Of a DNA stretch of 64,000 nt, positions 6,945 through 16,540 are shown in pieces. Location of the stretch: positions 577,959 through 641,958 of the forward strand of contig NZ_FOZX01000002.1 of the NCBI RefSeq assembly GCF_900116135.1, read 5' to 3'. Source of the DNA: Saccharopolyspora flava. GTDB taxonomy: Bacteria > Actinomycetota > Actinomycetes > Mycobacteriales > Pseudonocardiaceae. The notes beneath the pieces were generated by a model. That model searched no databases. It worked only from the letters and a program-made list of their open reading frames with translations, and had not been told where the DNA came from. A program made the translations under genes and the position numbers. The first letter of the stretch is position 1. Every line of letters begins with the position of its first letter.

Positions 6945-8399
6945 TTAGAAGTCGAGGTCTTCGGCCATGCTCCAGGGGAGGGAGGAGCCGCCTCGGGAGG
7001 TGGGTTCGGCCGGTTTGGTGGCCAGGGCCGCCTTCTTGACCGCGTCCGCGACTGCGGGGGCTACCGCGTTGTCGAAGACGCTGGGGACGATGAAGGAGGC
7101 GTTGAGGCGTTCCGGGTCGACGACGTCGGCGATGGCGTTGGAGGCCGCGAGCATCATGTCGTCGGTGATCTCGTGCGCGTGCGCGTCGAGCAGACCCCGG
7201 AAGACGCCGGGGAAGGCCAGCACGTTGTTGATCTGGTTCGGGTAGTCGCTGCGCCCGGTGGCCACGATGCTGGCGTGCTGCTGGGCCTCCAGCGGGTCGA
7301 TCTCCGGGTCCGGGTTGGCCAGCGCGAACACGATCGCGTCGGAGTTCATCGAGGCCACGTCGTCGGCGGAGAGCAGGTTCGGCGCCGAGACGCCGATGAA
7401 CACGTCCGCGTCGCGGACCGCGTCGGACAGCGTGCCGGTGCGGCCCTCGGCGTTGGTGGTGGCGGCGATGTTCTGCAGGTTCTCGTCGGTGTCGCCGCGG
7501 CCGGTGTGCACGATGCCGTTGATGTCGACGGCGATGATGTCGGCGGGCTTCTTGTTCTGCAGCAGCCGGATGATCGCCGAGCCCGCGGCTCCGACGCCGC
7601 AGACCACGACGCGGCAGTCGGTGATGTCCTTCTCCACCACGCGCAGCGCGTTGCGCAGCGCGCCGAGCACGACGATGGCGGTGCCGTGCTGGTCGTCGTG
7701 GAAGACCGGGATGTTGAGCTTCTCGCGCAGCCGGGCCTCGATCTCGAAGCAGCGCGGCGCGGCGATGTCCTCCAGGTTGATGCCGCCGTAGACGGGGGCG
7801 ATGAGCTCGACGGCGCGGATGATCTCCTCGGTGTCCTGGGTGTCCAGGCACACCGGCCAGGCGTTGACGCCGGCGAACTTCTTGAACAGCGCCGCCTTGC
7901 CCTCCATGACCGGCATCGAGGCCTCCGGGCCGATGTTGCCCAGGCCGAGCACGGCCGAGCCGTCGGTGACCACGGCGACCGCGTTGCGCTTGACGGTCAG
8001 GCGGCGGGCGTCGTCGGGGTTCTCGGCGATCGCGGTGCACACGCGGGCGACGCCGGGCGTGTAGGCGCGGGAGAGGTCGTCGCGGTTGGCGAGCGCGACG
8101 CGGGAGTTGACCTCGATCTTGCCGCCGAGGTGGACCAGGAAGGTCCGGTCGGAGACCTTGCGGACGCGCACGCCGGGCAGCGCCTCGAGGACCTCGGTGA
8201 CCTCGCCGGCGTGGTCGGCCGACAGCGCGTTGCAGGTGATGTCGACGACGATGCGGTCGGCGTGCGACTCGACGACGTCGAACGCGGTGATGACCCCGCC
8301 CGCGCGACCGATCGCGCTGGTCAGGTCGCCGGCGGCGGTCGTCGACGGCGGTGCCTCGACGCGAACGGTGATCGAGTACCCAGGACCTGGAACCGGCAT
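6945..8399 (-). CDS. Malic enzyme with N-terminal ACT domain
   Basis: This 484-residue enzyme oxidatively decarboxylates malate to pyruvate, using NAD or NADP. Residues about 8-85 resemble an ACT regulatory domain ([11 protein letters not shown]..., [20 protein letters not shown]), suggesting amino-acid control. The malic N-terminal domain follows ([11 protein letters not shown], lysine in [20 protein letters not shown]), with metal-binding [11 protein letters not shown] and dinucleotide-binding [12 protein letters not shown]. The ATG at 8399 is chosen because AGGGGT lies 8 bases upstream. An in-frame ATG at 8519 would add 40 unlikely residues. In mycobacteria no malic enzyme sits beside moaC, so it is an insertion relative to that order. 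Confidence 0.93.
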   Translation of the reverse strand: MPVPGPGYSITVRVEAPPSTTAAGDLTSAIGRAGGVITAFDVVESHADRIVVDITCNALSADHAGEVTEVLEALPGVRVRKVSDRTFLVHLGGKIEVNSRVALANRDDLSRAYTPGVARVCTAIAENPDDARRLTVKRNAVAVVTDGSAVLGLGNIGPEASMPVMEGKAALFKKFAGVNAWPVCLDTQDTEEIIRAVELIAPVYGGINLEDIAAPRCFEIEARLREKLNIPVFHDDQHGTAIVVLGALRNALRVVEKDITDCRVVVCGVGAAGSAIIRLLQNKKPADIIAVDINGIVHTGRGDTDENLQNIAATTNAEGRTGTLSDAVRDADVFIGVSAPNLLSADDVASMNSDAIVFALANPDPEIDPLEAQQHASIVATGRSDYPNQINNVLAFPGVFRGLLDAHAHEITDDMMLAASNAIADVVDPERLNASFIVPSVFDNAVAPAVADAVKKAALATKPAEPTSRGGSSLPWSMAEDLDF

Positions 8400-8620
8400 T
8401 GGCACACCCCTGTCGAGCGAACGGCTATGGACGTGGGTGGCGTTCTCCAGCGGCGCCCGTTGCAGATCAACCGCACGAGGCGCAAGCCCCTCGATCCCGC
8501 TAAGCGGCCGGAACTTCACCCAGCACGAAAAAGCCTAAAACTTTCCCGACTGTGAGCTAGATCCGGTCCGCTACTGGCCGGTCGGCCTTGACAGGTCCCG
8601 TTCGGCGGGGAGACGAAACA

Positions 8621-8647
8621 GCCGAACCGGCGGGATGCCGGTTCGGC
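8621..8647 (-). terminator. Hairpin behind the small gene
   Basis: GCCGAACCGG and CCGGTTCGGC form a 10-bp stem with a 7-base loop directly downstream of the stop codon of the 58-residue gene read leftward. Confidence 0.65.
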
Positions 8648-8655
8648 CGCGGAGG

Positions 8656-8832
8656 TCACTTGTTGATGACGGTGACCGGGTGCTCGTACGGGACGACGTC
8701 CTCGTTGAGCGGGAACGTGGTGTCCCCGAACGGCGACAGCGCGCCCTGCTTGTCGGCCACCAGCTCGCTGACCGCGTGGTCGTCCTGCGGCCAGTTCGGG
8801 TCGATGCGGTCCTTCTTCGTCTTGCCGGCCAC
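8656..8832 (-). CDS. Small conserved-type hypothetical protein, 58 residues
   Basis: A 58-codon gene starting GTG at 8832 with TCCTCC (AGGAGG-type site on the coding strand) at 8837-8842. The product begins VAGKTKKDRIDPNWPQDDHA and ends EHPVTVINK; it is acidic, rich in Asp and Pro, with no signal peptide or membrane segment. Codon third positions are almost all G or C, as in the neighbours, which supports real coding. It sits between malic enzyme and the helicase-associated gene, the place of Rv0863 in the mycobacterial moaC-Rv0863-Rv0862c-XPB order. I do not know its function. The spacing of the ribosome site is slightly short. Confidence 0.75.
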   Translation of the reverse strand: MAGKTKKDRIDPNWPQDDHAVSELVADKQGALSPFGDTTFPLNEDVVPYEHPVTVINK

Positions 8833-8977
8833 GTCGTCCTCCTGTGCGTTCCAGCTGCGGGTCCCTGCTCACGGGCCCCGGCTACGGGTACTGCCAGTTT
8901 GCCGGATCCGAGCGATCGAACTCACCCAAGGGTGTCCCAGCTCGCGCGGGAACAGGTCACCTCAGGACCCGGGGTGA

Positions 8978-9023
8978 CCCGATTTCCACGGAAGTCAGGG
9001 GCCCGATTTCCGTGGAAATCGGG
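8978..9023. repeat. Perfect 16-bp inverted repeat before helicase-associated gene
   Basis: CCCGATTTCCACGGAA (8978-8993) is the exact reverse complement of 9008-9023. The right arm also forms its own palindrome (CCCGATTTCC-GT-GGAAATCGGG, 9002-9023), so two alternative folds exist. It lies in the divergent space between the small gene and the helicase-associated gene. Confidence 0.75.
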
Positions 9024-9089
9024 AAACCGCCGGTGGCGGGTGGGGTGAGCGCGGGGAGCCGGGGGCGGGTCCTGGGTATCGTGGGCGTG

Positions 9090-11342
9090 ATGCCTCCTGT
9101 CGGAACTTGGCTTCGCGATCGCAGCGATGAGCAGCTCGTGGCGTTGCTGCGCGCTCGCCCGGATCTCGCGACGCCGCCGCCCGCGGACCTGTCGGTGCTG
9201 GGCTCCCGGGTCGCGCAGCGGTCCTCGGTGGCGCGCGCGTGCGAGGAGCTGGATTCCTTCGCGCTGAGCGTGATGGAGGCGCTGGTCCTGCTCGACGCCG
9301 ATCAGCAGCCCGCCTCGCTCGACGCGGTGGCGCAGCTGCTGGGCGCCGACGTCACCGTGCAGCGGGCCCGGCGGACGGTGACCGCGCTGCGCGACCTGGC
9401 CCTGGTGTGGGGCGACGACGAGGCGCTGCAGATCGCGGGCACGGCGCGCGAGGTGCTGCCGACGTTCCCGGGCGGCCTGGGCCGACCGGCCGACGACCTG
9501 ACCGAGGTGACGGCGAAGGCCGCGCTGGCCGACCTGGACGAGGAGGAGCGGCGGCTGGTCGGCGCGCTCGCCGACGGCTCCCCCATCGGCCGCACCAAGG
9601 ACGCCTCCGCGCACGTGCCGCTGGAGCGGGCGACCAACCCGATCCAGCGCCTGCTGGCCAAGGGCCTGCTGCTGCGCCGCGACACCGAGACCGTGGAACT
9701 GCCCCGCCAGCTGGCCCTGGCGGTGCGCGGCGACCACCCGATGGGCCGGGTCGAGCCGGAGGAACCCGCCCCCGAGCTGGTGCAGACCGACCGCGAGCGG
9801 GTGGACTCGACGGCGGGCGGCGCGGCGCTGGAACTGCTGCGGCACGTCGAGGAGCTGCTGCACGCGTGGGAGGCCGATCCGCCGGACGTGCTGCGCTCGG
9901 GCGGCGTCGGCATCCGCGACCTGCGCCGGACCGCCAAGGCCGTGGAGGTCGAGGAGCAGCACATGGCGCTGCTGGTCGAGGTGGCGGTGGCGGCCGGGCT
10001 GCTGGACCGCACCGAGGACGCCGAGCCGCGCTGGCTGCCGACGATCTCCTCCGACACCTGGCTGGCCTCACCGGTCGAGCAGCGCTGGGCGGCGCTGGCC
10101 GCCGCGTGGCTGGACCTGCCCCGGCTGCCGGGGCTGACCGGGGCCCGCGACGAGAAGGACCGGTTGATCGGGCCGCTGTCGGACGAGCTCAGCCGCCCGC
10201 TGGCGCCGAAGGACCGGCGCCGCATCCTCGACTACCTCGACGAGCTGCCCGGCGGCTGCGGTGCCCGGCCGGACGACGTGGCCACCGTGCTGGCCTGGCG
10301 CGCGCCCCGGCACGCGGGCCGGCTGCGCGACGACCTGGTGCGCTGGACGCTGTCGGAGGCGACCGCTCTGGGGATCGTGGCGCTGGACGCGATGACCACG
10401 GCCGGTCGCGCGCTGCTGTTCGACGGCCCGTCCGAGGCCGCGCACCGGCTCGGCGAGGTGCTGCCGGAGCCGCTGGACCACGTGCTGGTGCAGGCGGACC
10501 TGACGATCGTCGCCCCGGGCCGGCTGGAGCCGGACCTGGCGGCCGAGATGAAGCTGGTCGCCGACGTGGAGTCGGCGGGCGGTGCCACGGTCTACCGGGT
10601 GGGCGAGGCCAGCGTGCGGCGGGCGCTGGACGCCGGGTACACCGCCGACGACCTGCACGCCCTGTTCCGGAACCGGTCCAAGACGCCGATCCCGCAGGGC
10701 CTGACGTACCTGATCGACGACGTGGCCCGCCGCCACGGCAAGCTCCGCGCCGGGACCGCGTCGGCCTTCCTGCGCTGCGACGATCCGGTGGTGCTGGCCG
10801 AGGTGCTGGCGACCCCGGCGGCCGAGGAGCTGGAGCTGCGGCGGATCGCGCCGACCGTGCTGATCAGCCCGCTGCCGCTGGCGGACCTGGTGGACGGGTT
10901 GCGCGCGGCCGGGTTCGCGCCGGTCGCGGAGGGACCCGACGGCAGCGTGCTGGACCTGCGGGCGAGCGGTCGCCGCACCCGCGGCAAGACCCGGCAGCGC
11001 CCCTCCTACGGGCCGCCGGTGCCCGGTGCCGAGCAGCTGGGGGCGATGGTCACGCAGCTGCGCGCCAACGACATCGCCGGGTCGGCCCGCCTGGGCAGGG
11101 CCGTGATCCCGGAGCGGGGACGGCCGAGTGCGGAGGCGACGCTGGCGCTGCTGCGCGACGCCGCGGCCGAGAAGCGCAGCGTGTGGCTGGGGTTCGTGGA
11201 CACCCACGGGATGCGCAGCCAGCACGTGGTGCGCCCGGTCAGCGTCGGCGGCGGCATCCTGCAGGGCGTCGACGCGGCGAACGACGAGCTGGGCAGCTTC
11301 CCGCTGCACCGCATCACCTCGGTCGCCCTCGTCGAGGAGTGA
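9090..11342 (+). CDS. Helicase-associated (XPB/Ssl2 N-terminal-like) protein
   Basis: A 750-residue protein of the actinobacterial family related to the N-terminal helicase-associated region of XPB/Ssl2 (PF13625 type). No Walker motifs are present, so it is not itself a helicase. The N-terminus (WLRDRSDEQLVALLRARPDLA...) is the usual family opening. A region near residues 440-600 (LVQADLTIVAPGRLEPDLA, VYRVGEASVRRALDAGYTADDLH) is the conserved core, and the last 70 residues resemble a WYL-type ligand-binding domain. In mycobacteria the homologue (Rv0862c) is adjacent to the XPB helicase gene; here XPB is 14 kb further right. A partner role in DNA repair is inferred. Confidence 0.85.
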   Translation: MPPVGTWLRDRSDEQLVALLRARPDLATPPPADLSVLGSRVAQRSSVARACEELDSFALSVMEALVLLDADQQPASLDAVAQLLGADVTVQRARRTVTALRDLALVWGDDEALQIAGTAREVLPTFPGGLGRPADDLTEVTAKAALADLDEEERRLVGALADGSPIGRTKDASAHVPLERATNPIQRLLAKGLLLRRDTETVELPRQLALAVRGDHPMGRVEPEEPAPELVQTDRERVDSTAGGAALELLRHVEELLHAWEADPPDVLRSGGVGIRDLRRTAKAVEVEEQHMALLVEVAVAAGLLDRTEDAEPRWLPTISSDTWLASPVEQRWAALAAAWLDLPRLPGLTGARDEKDRLIGPLSDELSRPLAPKDRRRILDYLDELPGGCGARPDDVATVLAWRAPRHAGRLRDDLVRWTLSEATALGIVALDAMTTAGRALLFDGPSEAAHRLGEVLPEPLDHVLVQADLTIVAPGRLEPDLAAEMKLVADVESAGGATVYRVGEASVRRALDAGYTADDLHALFRNRSKTPIPQGLTYLIDDVARRHGKLRAGTASAFLRCDDPVVLAEVLATPAAEELELRRIAPTVLISPLPLADLVDGLRAAGFAPVAEGPDGSVLDLRASGRRTRGKTRQRPSYGPPVPGAEQLGAMVTQLRANDIAGSARLGRAVIPERGRPSAEATLALLRDAAAEKRSVWLGFVDTHGMRSQHVVRPVSVGGGILQGVDAANDELGSFPLHRITSVALVEE

Positions 11343-11352
11343 CGCGCGAGGG

Positions 11353-11952
11353 TCAGGCCTGGGTCGCCAGGCGCTGGCGCATCGCGTGCTCGACCAGCGT
11401 GATCAGGGCCTTCTTGGTCGATTCCCGGTCCCGGGCGTCGACCGTGATCATCGGGACGGTCTCCGCGATGGTCAGGGCCTCGCGGACGTCCTCCATGCGG
11501 TGGTGCGTGACGCCGTCGAAGGTGTTGACCGCGACGATGTAGGGCAGTCCCCGGTCGTCGAAGAAGTCGATCGAGGCGAACGCGTCCGCCAGCCGCCGGG
11601 TGTCGACCAGCACGACGGCGCCGATCGCGCCGCGCACCAGGTCGTCCCACATGAACCAGAACCGGTGCTGGCCGGGCGTGCCGAACAGGTAGAGGATCAG
11701 GTCCTGGTCGAGCGAGACGCGGCCGAAGTCCATCGCGACGGTCGTGGTGACCTTGCCCGGCGTGGCGGTGAGGTCGTCGACGCCGACGCTGGCCTCGGTC
11801 ATGACCGCTTCGGTGGTCAGCGGCACGATCTCGGAGACCGAACCGACGAACGTCGTCTTCCCGACACCGAAACCACCGGCGACCACGATCTTCGTCGAGG
11901 TCTTCTGGTTGCTCGGTTGCTGCGACCGGGGATCAGAGCCTGCGAAGCCCAC
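11353..11952 (-). CDS. CvnD, conservon small GTPase-like protein
   Basis: A 199-residue Ras/MglA-like P-loop protein. Walker A is GGFGVGKTT (residues 26-34). The switch II region is FGTPGQHRFWFMWDDL, and the base-specificity site is NTFDG in place of NKxD. It is the last gene of the four-gene conservon. The GTG start at 11952 lies inside the end of the DUF742 gene (20-base overlap); an upstream ATG at 12012 would overlap further and adds non-family residues. In Streptomyces conservons this type binds guanine nucleotides and associates with CvnA-C at the membrane in a G-protein-coupled-receptor-like complex. Confidence 0.9.
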   Translation of the reverse strand: MGFAGSDPRSQQPSNQKTSTKIVVAGGFGVGKTTFVGSVSEIVPLTTEAVMTEASVGVDDLTATPGKVTTTVAMDFGRVSLDQDLILYLFGTPGQHRFWFMWDDLVRGAIGAVVLVDTRRLADAFASIDFFDDRGLPYIVAVNTFDGVTHHRMEDVREALTIAETVPMITVDARDRESTKKALITLVEHAMRQRLATQA

Positions 11953-12748
11953 TGAGCACCCTCTCCAAGAACTCCATGGACGGCCGATCACCGACGACCA
12001 TGCCACTGTCATGAATCAGAACCAGCCCGGTGTCGGCCATGTCGCCGATCAGCACCCGCACCACGCCGAGCGGCAGCCGCATGTGCGCGGCGACCTCGGC
12101 GACCGAACGGGCCTCCAGGCACAGCTCGGAGATCGAGCGGTGCTCGGGCCGGGATTGGGTCGCCTGGTTGCGACCTCGTTCGCTGGTGCTTACCAACGTC
12201 TCGATAGCAAGATCATAATCGGTGCGGGTACGCCCTCGGGTACGGGCGTACGGCCGAACGAGTGAACCGCCGCTGTCCTCGGCTTCCATGTCGTCCATCG
12301 CCGGGATCGCCGGCATCGAGCCGGAAATCGACGGCATGGACTGGGAAATCGGTGACATCGGCTGCGAGATGGACGGCATCGACACCGACGGCGGACCGCT
12401 GTCCGGACGCGGACGCGGCGCCGGGGTCCCGCCCTGGGAACCCCATCCGTCCTGCGATCCCCAGTTGTCCTGCGGCGCCCAGTTGTCCTGGGGGCCGCGC
12501 GGGTCCTGGGACTGAGCCTGGGGCTGGGACGGGGTGTTCCCGCCCGAGGAGTCGCCGTAGCCGCCCGACCCGAACAGGTCGGCACCCGGTCCCCCGAACA
12601 GCGCGCGGTCGTACCCGCCCATGGCGTCACTCCCCTGCCCGGACGGGGCGTCGTCGACGAAGTCGTCCTGCCAGGACTCCGCGCTCAGCCGCTTGTTGTA
12701 GAGGCGGAACAGGTCACCGTCCCAGCTGGGCTCGGAACCGGCGTTCAT
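11933..12748 (-). CDS. CvnC, DUF742 protein
   Basis: A 271-residue protein. Residues 1-150 are low complexity, rich in Gly, Ser, Pro and Gln, with repeated QDNW/QDGW and SMPSIS-type motifs. The DUF742 domain occupies the C-terminal 110 residues (RPYARTRGRTRTDYDLAIETLV, HRSISELCLEARSVAEVAAHM, LPLGVVRVLIGDMADTGLV), a winged-helix-like fold. It is located between the roadblock and GTPase genes of the conservon. The disordered half is longer than in many homologues, which are near 120-140 residues, and probably serves as a tether. Confidence 0.9.
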   Translation of the reverse strand: MNAGSEPSWDGDLFRLYNKRLSAESWQDDFVDDAPSGQGSDAMGGYDRALFGGPGADLFGSGGYGDSSGGNTPSQPQAQSQDPRGPQDNWAPQDNWGSQDGWGSQGGTPAPRPRPDSGPPSVSMPSISQPMSPISQSMPSISGSMPAIPAMDDMEAEDSGGSLVRPYARTRGRTRTDYDLAIETLVSTSERGRNQATQSRPEHRSISELCLEARSVAEVAAHMRLPLGVVRVLIGDMADTGLVLIHDSGMVVGDRPSMEFLERVLSGLRRL

Positions 12749-12779
12749 GGTCAGCTCCCCTCAGCTCTCCCAGCCGGAA

Positions 12780-13211
12780 TCACCGGCGGCCCATGCCCTG
12801 CAGCTGCGCGCGCAGTTCAGGCGTGAGCTGACGTCCGACCCGCTCCACGAGCAGGGTCATCTCGTAGGCGACCAGGCCGATGTCGGCGTTCGGCGCTGCC
12901 AGCACGGCCAGGCACGACCCGTCGCTGATCGACATCAGGAACAGGTAGCCCTGCTCCATCTCGACGACGGTCTGGGTCACCTCGCCTGCTTCGAAGCAGC
13001 GCGCGGCGCCTTGGGTGAGGCTGACCAGACCGGACGCGACGGCGGAAAGCTGCTCGGCGCGATCACGGGGCAAGCCCTGGGAACCGGCCAGCAGCAGACC
13101 ATCCGCGGACACGACCACCGAGTGCGCGACGCCGGGCACCCGGCGCACGAAGTCGGTGATCAGCCAACTGAAGCTGTTGCTGCTCATCGGTTGCTGCACG
13201 GACCCGTTCAC
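12780..13211 (-). CDS. CvnB, roadblock/LC7 domain protein
   Basis: A 143-residue roadblock/LC7 protein (FSWLITDFVRRVPGVAHSVVVSADGLLLA, GYLFLMSISDGSCLAVLA, GLVAYEMTLLVERVG). Roadblock proteins bind and regulate Ras-like GTPases, here the product of 11353-11952. Its ATG overlaps the stop of the sensor gene in an ATGA junction (13208-13211), so synthesis is coupled. Length is typical of CvnB proteins. Confidence 0.92.
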   Translation of the reverse strand: MNGSVQQPMSSNSFSWLITDFVRRVPGVAHSVVVSADGLLLAGSQGLPRDRAEQLSAVASGLVSLTQGAARCFEAGEVTQTVVEMEQGYLFLMSISDGSCLAVLAAPNADIGLVAYEMTLLVERVGRQLTPELRAQLQGMGRR

Positions 13212-16200
13212 TCCTGCTCCTCGGGACGGCTCGGATTCGAGCGGGGAAGTTCGGTGGAAACCGGTTCGGCCTTGGCGTGCCTGCCCTTGTGGACGCCCTG
13301 CTGGAAGTTCGCCATGCGTCCGCGGACGGCGTCAGCCGAACGCGGGGCGGCGGGCTTGCGGCGAGGGGTCTGCGGGGTGCGAGGCGCTGCCGAGCCGGGC
13401 ACGAGGTTGGTCTTGGGCACCCGCTTGGGAAGTCCGGCCGCGGTCGTCTCCTGGACCTCGGGGGTCTGCAGGAGCGCCTCGGCGGCTTTCCAACCGACAT
13501 CCGCTTGCCCCCAGCCCGGGTCGGGCGTGGTGGTGCGCGGAACTTCATCGACCACCGGCTCCGACGCGGCGCTCGACGAGGTCGAGGGCGCGGCGGCTGC
13601 CGGATCGGCGGGCTTGGGGTCGGCAGCGGCGGACGAGTCCTCCACATCGGACTCGCGGAACCACTGCGAGAGCACGGCTTCGTAGATCGGCAGGCGCTGC
13701 GTGGGCGCATCGTCCATGTCCCAGGACTCCCTCGGCTCGTCGTCGGCATGAGCCGCCGACCCGCCGTCGAAGCCCGGGGTGCCCGGACCGGAAGTGCCTC
13801 GCGGGGATGCGTTCTCGGACTCCCGGGACTCCGACGCCGGCTCGGGCCGGCTTCCGTTTCCCGGGGCGCCCTCGGGGCCGCCGCCGAAGGCCGCGCCGAT
13901 TCCACTGCCGTTCAGGCCGCTCCCGTTCAGCGAGCCGCCGTTGAGGGAGCCGCTGTCGTGCTCGCTCCCGTTCAGGCCGCCGCCGAAACCGTTGCGGTCC
14001 TCGTCCGAGCCGAACGGCCGGGACGGGGCGAAGTTCTTGGTCTTCTCCGCCTCGAACGGGCTGTGGAACAGGTCGGTCGACGAGGTCTCCGACGGTGCAC
14101 CGCATTGCCCGTCGAAGCCGGGGTCGATGTCCGGCCAGGCTTCCGCCCCGACACCGTCGTCGTGGGGCGCCCGATCGTCATCCTCCCATCGGGGGACGCT
14201 CGTTGCACCGAACGAATCGCCGGATGTCGTCGTGATGGAGTACTGCGGCGGCTCCGCGCCGAAGTCGTCGGGCTGGTCGCTCCCGTCGAAGCCCTGGCCG
14301 TCGAAGCCCTGGCCGTTGAAGGACGCGATGCCCGGCATCGAGATCTCGGAGTCGCGGGCCGCCTGGTTCATCGAGGTGAACGCGGTCGGCGGCTCGGAAC
14401 CGCTCAGGCTGGGCAGCTCGGCGCGGGAGGTCGGCGCGTCCAGGCTCGGCTGCTGACCGTTGGTGGCCGAGCGACCGCCGAAGGCCGCGGCCAGGCCCAG
14501 CTGGCCGCCGGCCTCGCCGCGCTCCTCCGGCTGCGGGGTGCGCGGCATGTCGGGCATCGGCACCGGGCCGTCCGGGGTGAGCTGGACGACGAGGTCTCCG
14601 GACAGGCGCACGGTCGCGGTGACGCCGCCTTCCAGGCCGTCGTTGTTGCCGAGCTCGACCTCGATGTTGTGCCTGCGGGCCAGCTGGCCGACCACGAACA
14701 GACCCATCCGGCGGGAGACCGCGACGTCGATCTCCGGCGGCCGCACGAGCCGCTCGTTGATCTCGTCGATCTCGGCCGCGTCGATGCCCACGCCGCGGTC
14801 GCGGATCTCGATGACCAGCTGCTGGCGGCGGTAGGCGGTGCGGACGGTGACCTCGGTGTCGGGGTTGGAGAACACCGTGGCGTTCTCCAGCAGCTCGGCG
14901 ACCAGGTGCACGAAGTCGTTGACCACGCGGCCCTGCAGGGCCAGCTCGGGGGCGTCGACCACGGCGACCCGCGCGTACTGCTCGACCTCGGAGACGGCGG
15001 CGCCGAGGACCTCGGTGAGCGGGACCGGGCGCATGGTGCGCCGGGTGAGGTCGGTGCCGCCGAGGATCAGCAGGTTCTCGTTGTTCCGCCGCATGCGGGT
15101 GGCGAGGTGGTCCAGCTCGAAGAGGCTGGACAGCTGGTCCGGGTCCTGCTCGTCCTGCTCCAGGCGGTCGATGAGCGCCAGCTGCCGCTGCACCAGGGTC
15201 TGCGACCGGCGGGCGAGGTTGACGAACAGGTCGTTGACGTTGTTGCGCAGCATGGCCTGCTCGACGGCCAGGCGCAGCGCCTGCTGGTGCACCGCGTCGA
15301 AGGTACGGGCGACCTGCCCGATCTCCTCGTCGGTGTAGACGGGCACGGTCGGGACCGTGGTCTGGTGCGAGGCGCCCGGGTTCTCGGTGACCCGGTTGAT
15401 CGCCTCCGGCAGGCTCTTCTGCGCGATCTCCAGCGCGTTGTAGCGCAGCGTGCGCAGCGGCCGCAGCATCGAGCGGGCGATGAAGGTCGCGACGCCGAAC
15501 GCGATGATCAGCAGCAGCGCCACCAGCGCGGAGTCGCGGACCAGCGTCCAGGTGGCCGAGTCGGCCAGCGCGGCGGCGTCGGAGTGCAGGTCGTCGAGGA
15601 CGTCGGACTCGACCTCGCGGACGAGGTCGGTGCGCTCGCCGGACTGCTGCCCCCAGTCGGCCGGGGAGACGCCGAGGTTCTGGTCCTGCTGATCGTTGTC
15701 GTAGGCGATCAGCGCGCTCTGCTCCATCTGCTCGGTGCGGTCGATCGCCGCACCGGCGACCCGCTCGGCGAACAGCGCCCGCTGCTCCTGGGTGGCCGAG
15801 GCCTGGAACTCGCTGTAGGCGGCCTCGTAGCGGGCGTTGGCGGCGCGCATCTCGTCGGTCTGGCCGGTCAGGAACTCATCGCGCAGCGCGGCGCTGAGCA
15901 GGATGGAGCGCTGCCGGGCGAGCTGCTCCTTGGCCTGGCCGAGGGAATCGGCGGCGCGCGCGGTCTGCGCGGTGTCGGTGTTGGCCGCGGAGTTGGCGAC
16001 CTGGTTGTTGATGGCCAGCAGGGTGTCGATCACCGAGTTGTAGGCGATCATCGTCTGCGGGCTGGTGAAGCCGCTGTTGACGGTGCCGCGCAGCGCACCG
16101 AGGCTGCCGAGCCGGTGCTCGGCGCTCTGGAAGGCGAACCGGACCTCGGGGGTGAAGTTCCCGACCTGGGAGTCGAAGGCCAGCACCTGCTGGGCGGCGG

Positions 16201-16540
16201 AGTCGACCCGGCCGGCCTGGTTGGCGTAGTCGGTGCCCGCGCTGCCGCCGTTGGCGGTGGTGAGCACGATCGCGAAGTCCCGCTCGCGCTGCAGCTCGTG
16301 GGTGAGGTTCGAGGTCCGCTGCGCCAGTTCCACCTGGTCGACGATGGTCTGCATCTGCGACTGGGTGTTGAGGCCGTCGTAGATGCGCACGCCACCGACG
16401 CCGAGCGCGGCCAGGGTCGGCACGAGCAGAACGGCGGCCATCTTGTACCGGAGGCGCCAGTTGCGCAGCCACCACTTCTTGGTCCGGGCGGCAGCCGGAT
16501 CGGCTGCACCGGCTGCGGTCGCGGGGTCGTTGTTGAGCAT
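13208..16540 (-). CDS. CvnA, nitrate/NIT-type sensor histidine-kinase-like protein
   Basis: A 1110-residue membrane sensor. One membrane segment lies near residues 30-50, followed by an extracytoplasmic nitrate/nitrite-sensing (NIT-type) helical domain. A second (DSALVALLLIIAFGVATFIA, about residues 335-355) leads to a HAMP linker and a HATPase domain (ELLENATVFSNPDTEVTV, RDRGVGIDAAEI, GLFVVGQLARRHNIEVEL). No clear phospho-acceptor H-box is visible. The last 450 residues are low complexity, with repeats GFDGQGFDG and LNGSGLNGSG. I chose ATG 16540 because AGGAAACAGGG precedes it; ATG 16567 is possible. It heads the cvnABCD operon. Confidence 0.88.
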   Translation of the reverse strand: MLNNDPATAAGAADPAAARTKKWWLRNWRLRYKMAAVLLVPTLAALGVGGVRIYDGLNTQSQMQTIVDQVELAQRTSNLTHELQRERDFAIVLTTANGGSAGTDYANQAGRVDSAAQQVLAFDSQVGNFTPEVRFAFQSAEHRLGSLGALRGTVNSGFTSPQTMIAYNSVIDTLLAINNQVANSAANTDTAQTARAADSLGQAKEQLARQRSILLSAALRDEFLTGQTDEMRAANARYEAAYSEFQASATQEQRALFAERVAGAAIDRTEQMEQSALIAYDNDQQDQNLGVSPADWGQQSGERTDLVREVESDVLDDLHSDAAALADSATWTLVRDSALVALLLIIAFGVATFIARSMLRPLRTLRYNALEIAQKSLPEAINRVTENPGASHQTTVPTVPVYTDEEIGQVARTFDAVHQQALRLAVEQAMLRNNVNDLFVNLARRSQTLVQRQLALIDRLEQDEQDPDQLSSLFELDHLATRMRRNNENLLILGGTDLTRRTMRPVPLTEVLGAAVSEVEQYARVAVVDAPELALQGRVVNDFVHLVAELLENATVFSNPDTEVTVRTAYRRQQLVIEIRDRGVGIDAAEIDEINERLVRPPEIDVAVSRRMGLFVVGQLARRHNIEVELGNNDGLEGGVTATVRLSGDLVVQLTPDGPVPMPDMPRTPQPEERGEAGGQLGLAAAFGGRSATNGQQPSLDAPTSRAELPSLSGSEPPTAFTSMNQAARDSEISMPGIASFNGQGFDGQGFDGSDQPDDFGAEPPQYSITTTSGDSFGATSVPRWEDDDRAPHDDGVGAEAWPDIDPGFDGQCGAPSETSSTDLFHSPFEAEKTKNFAPSRPFGSDEDRNGFGGGLNGSEHDSGSLNGGSLNGSGLNGSGIGAAFGGGPEGAPGNGSRPEPASESRESENASPRGTSGPGTPGFDGGSAAHADDEPRESWDMDDAPTQRLPIYEAVLSQWFRESDVEDSSAAADPKPADPAAAAPSTSSSAASEPVVDEVPRTTTPDPGWGQADVGWKAAEALLQTPEVQETTAAGLPKRVPKTNLVPGSAAPRTPQTPRRKPAAPRSADAVRGRMANFQQGVHKGRHAKAEPVSTELPRSNPSRPEEQE

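Noticed and set aside
11933..12012. ATG 12012 as the start of the conservon GTPase
   Set aside because: It would overlap the DUF742 gene by 80 bases and add residues not seen in the family. GTG 11952 gives the normal junction.
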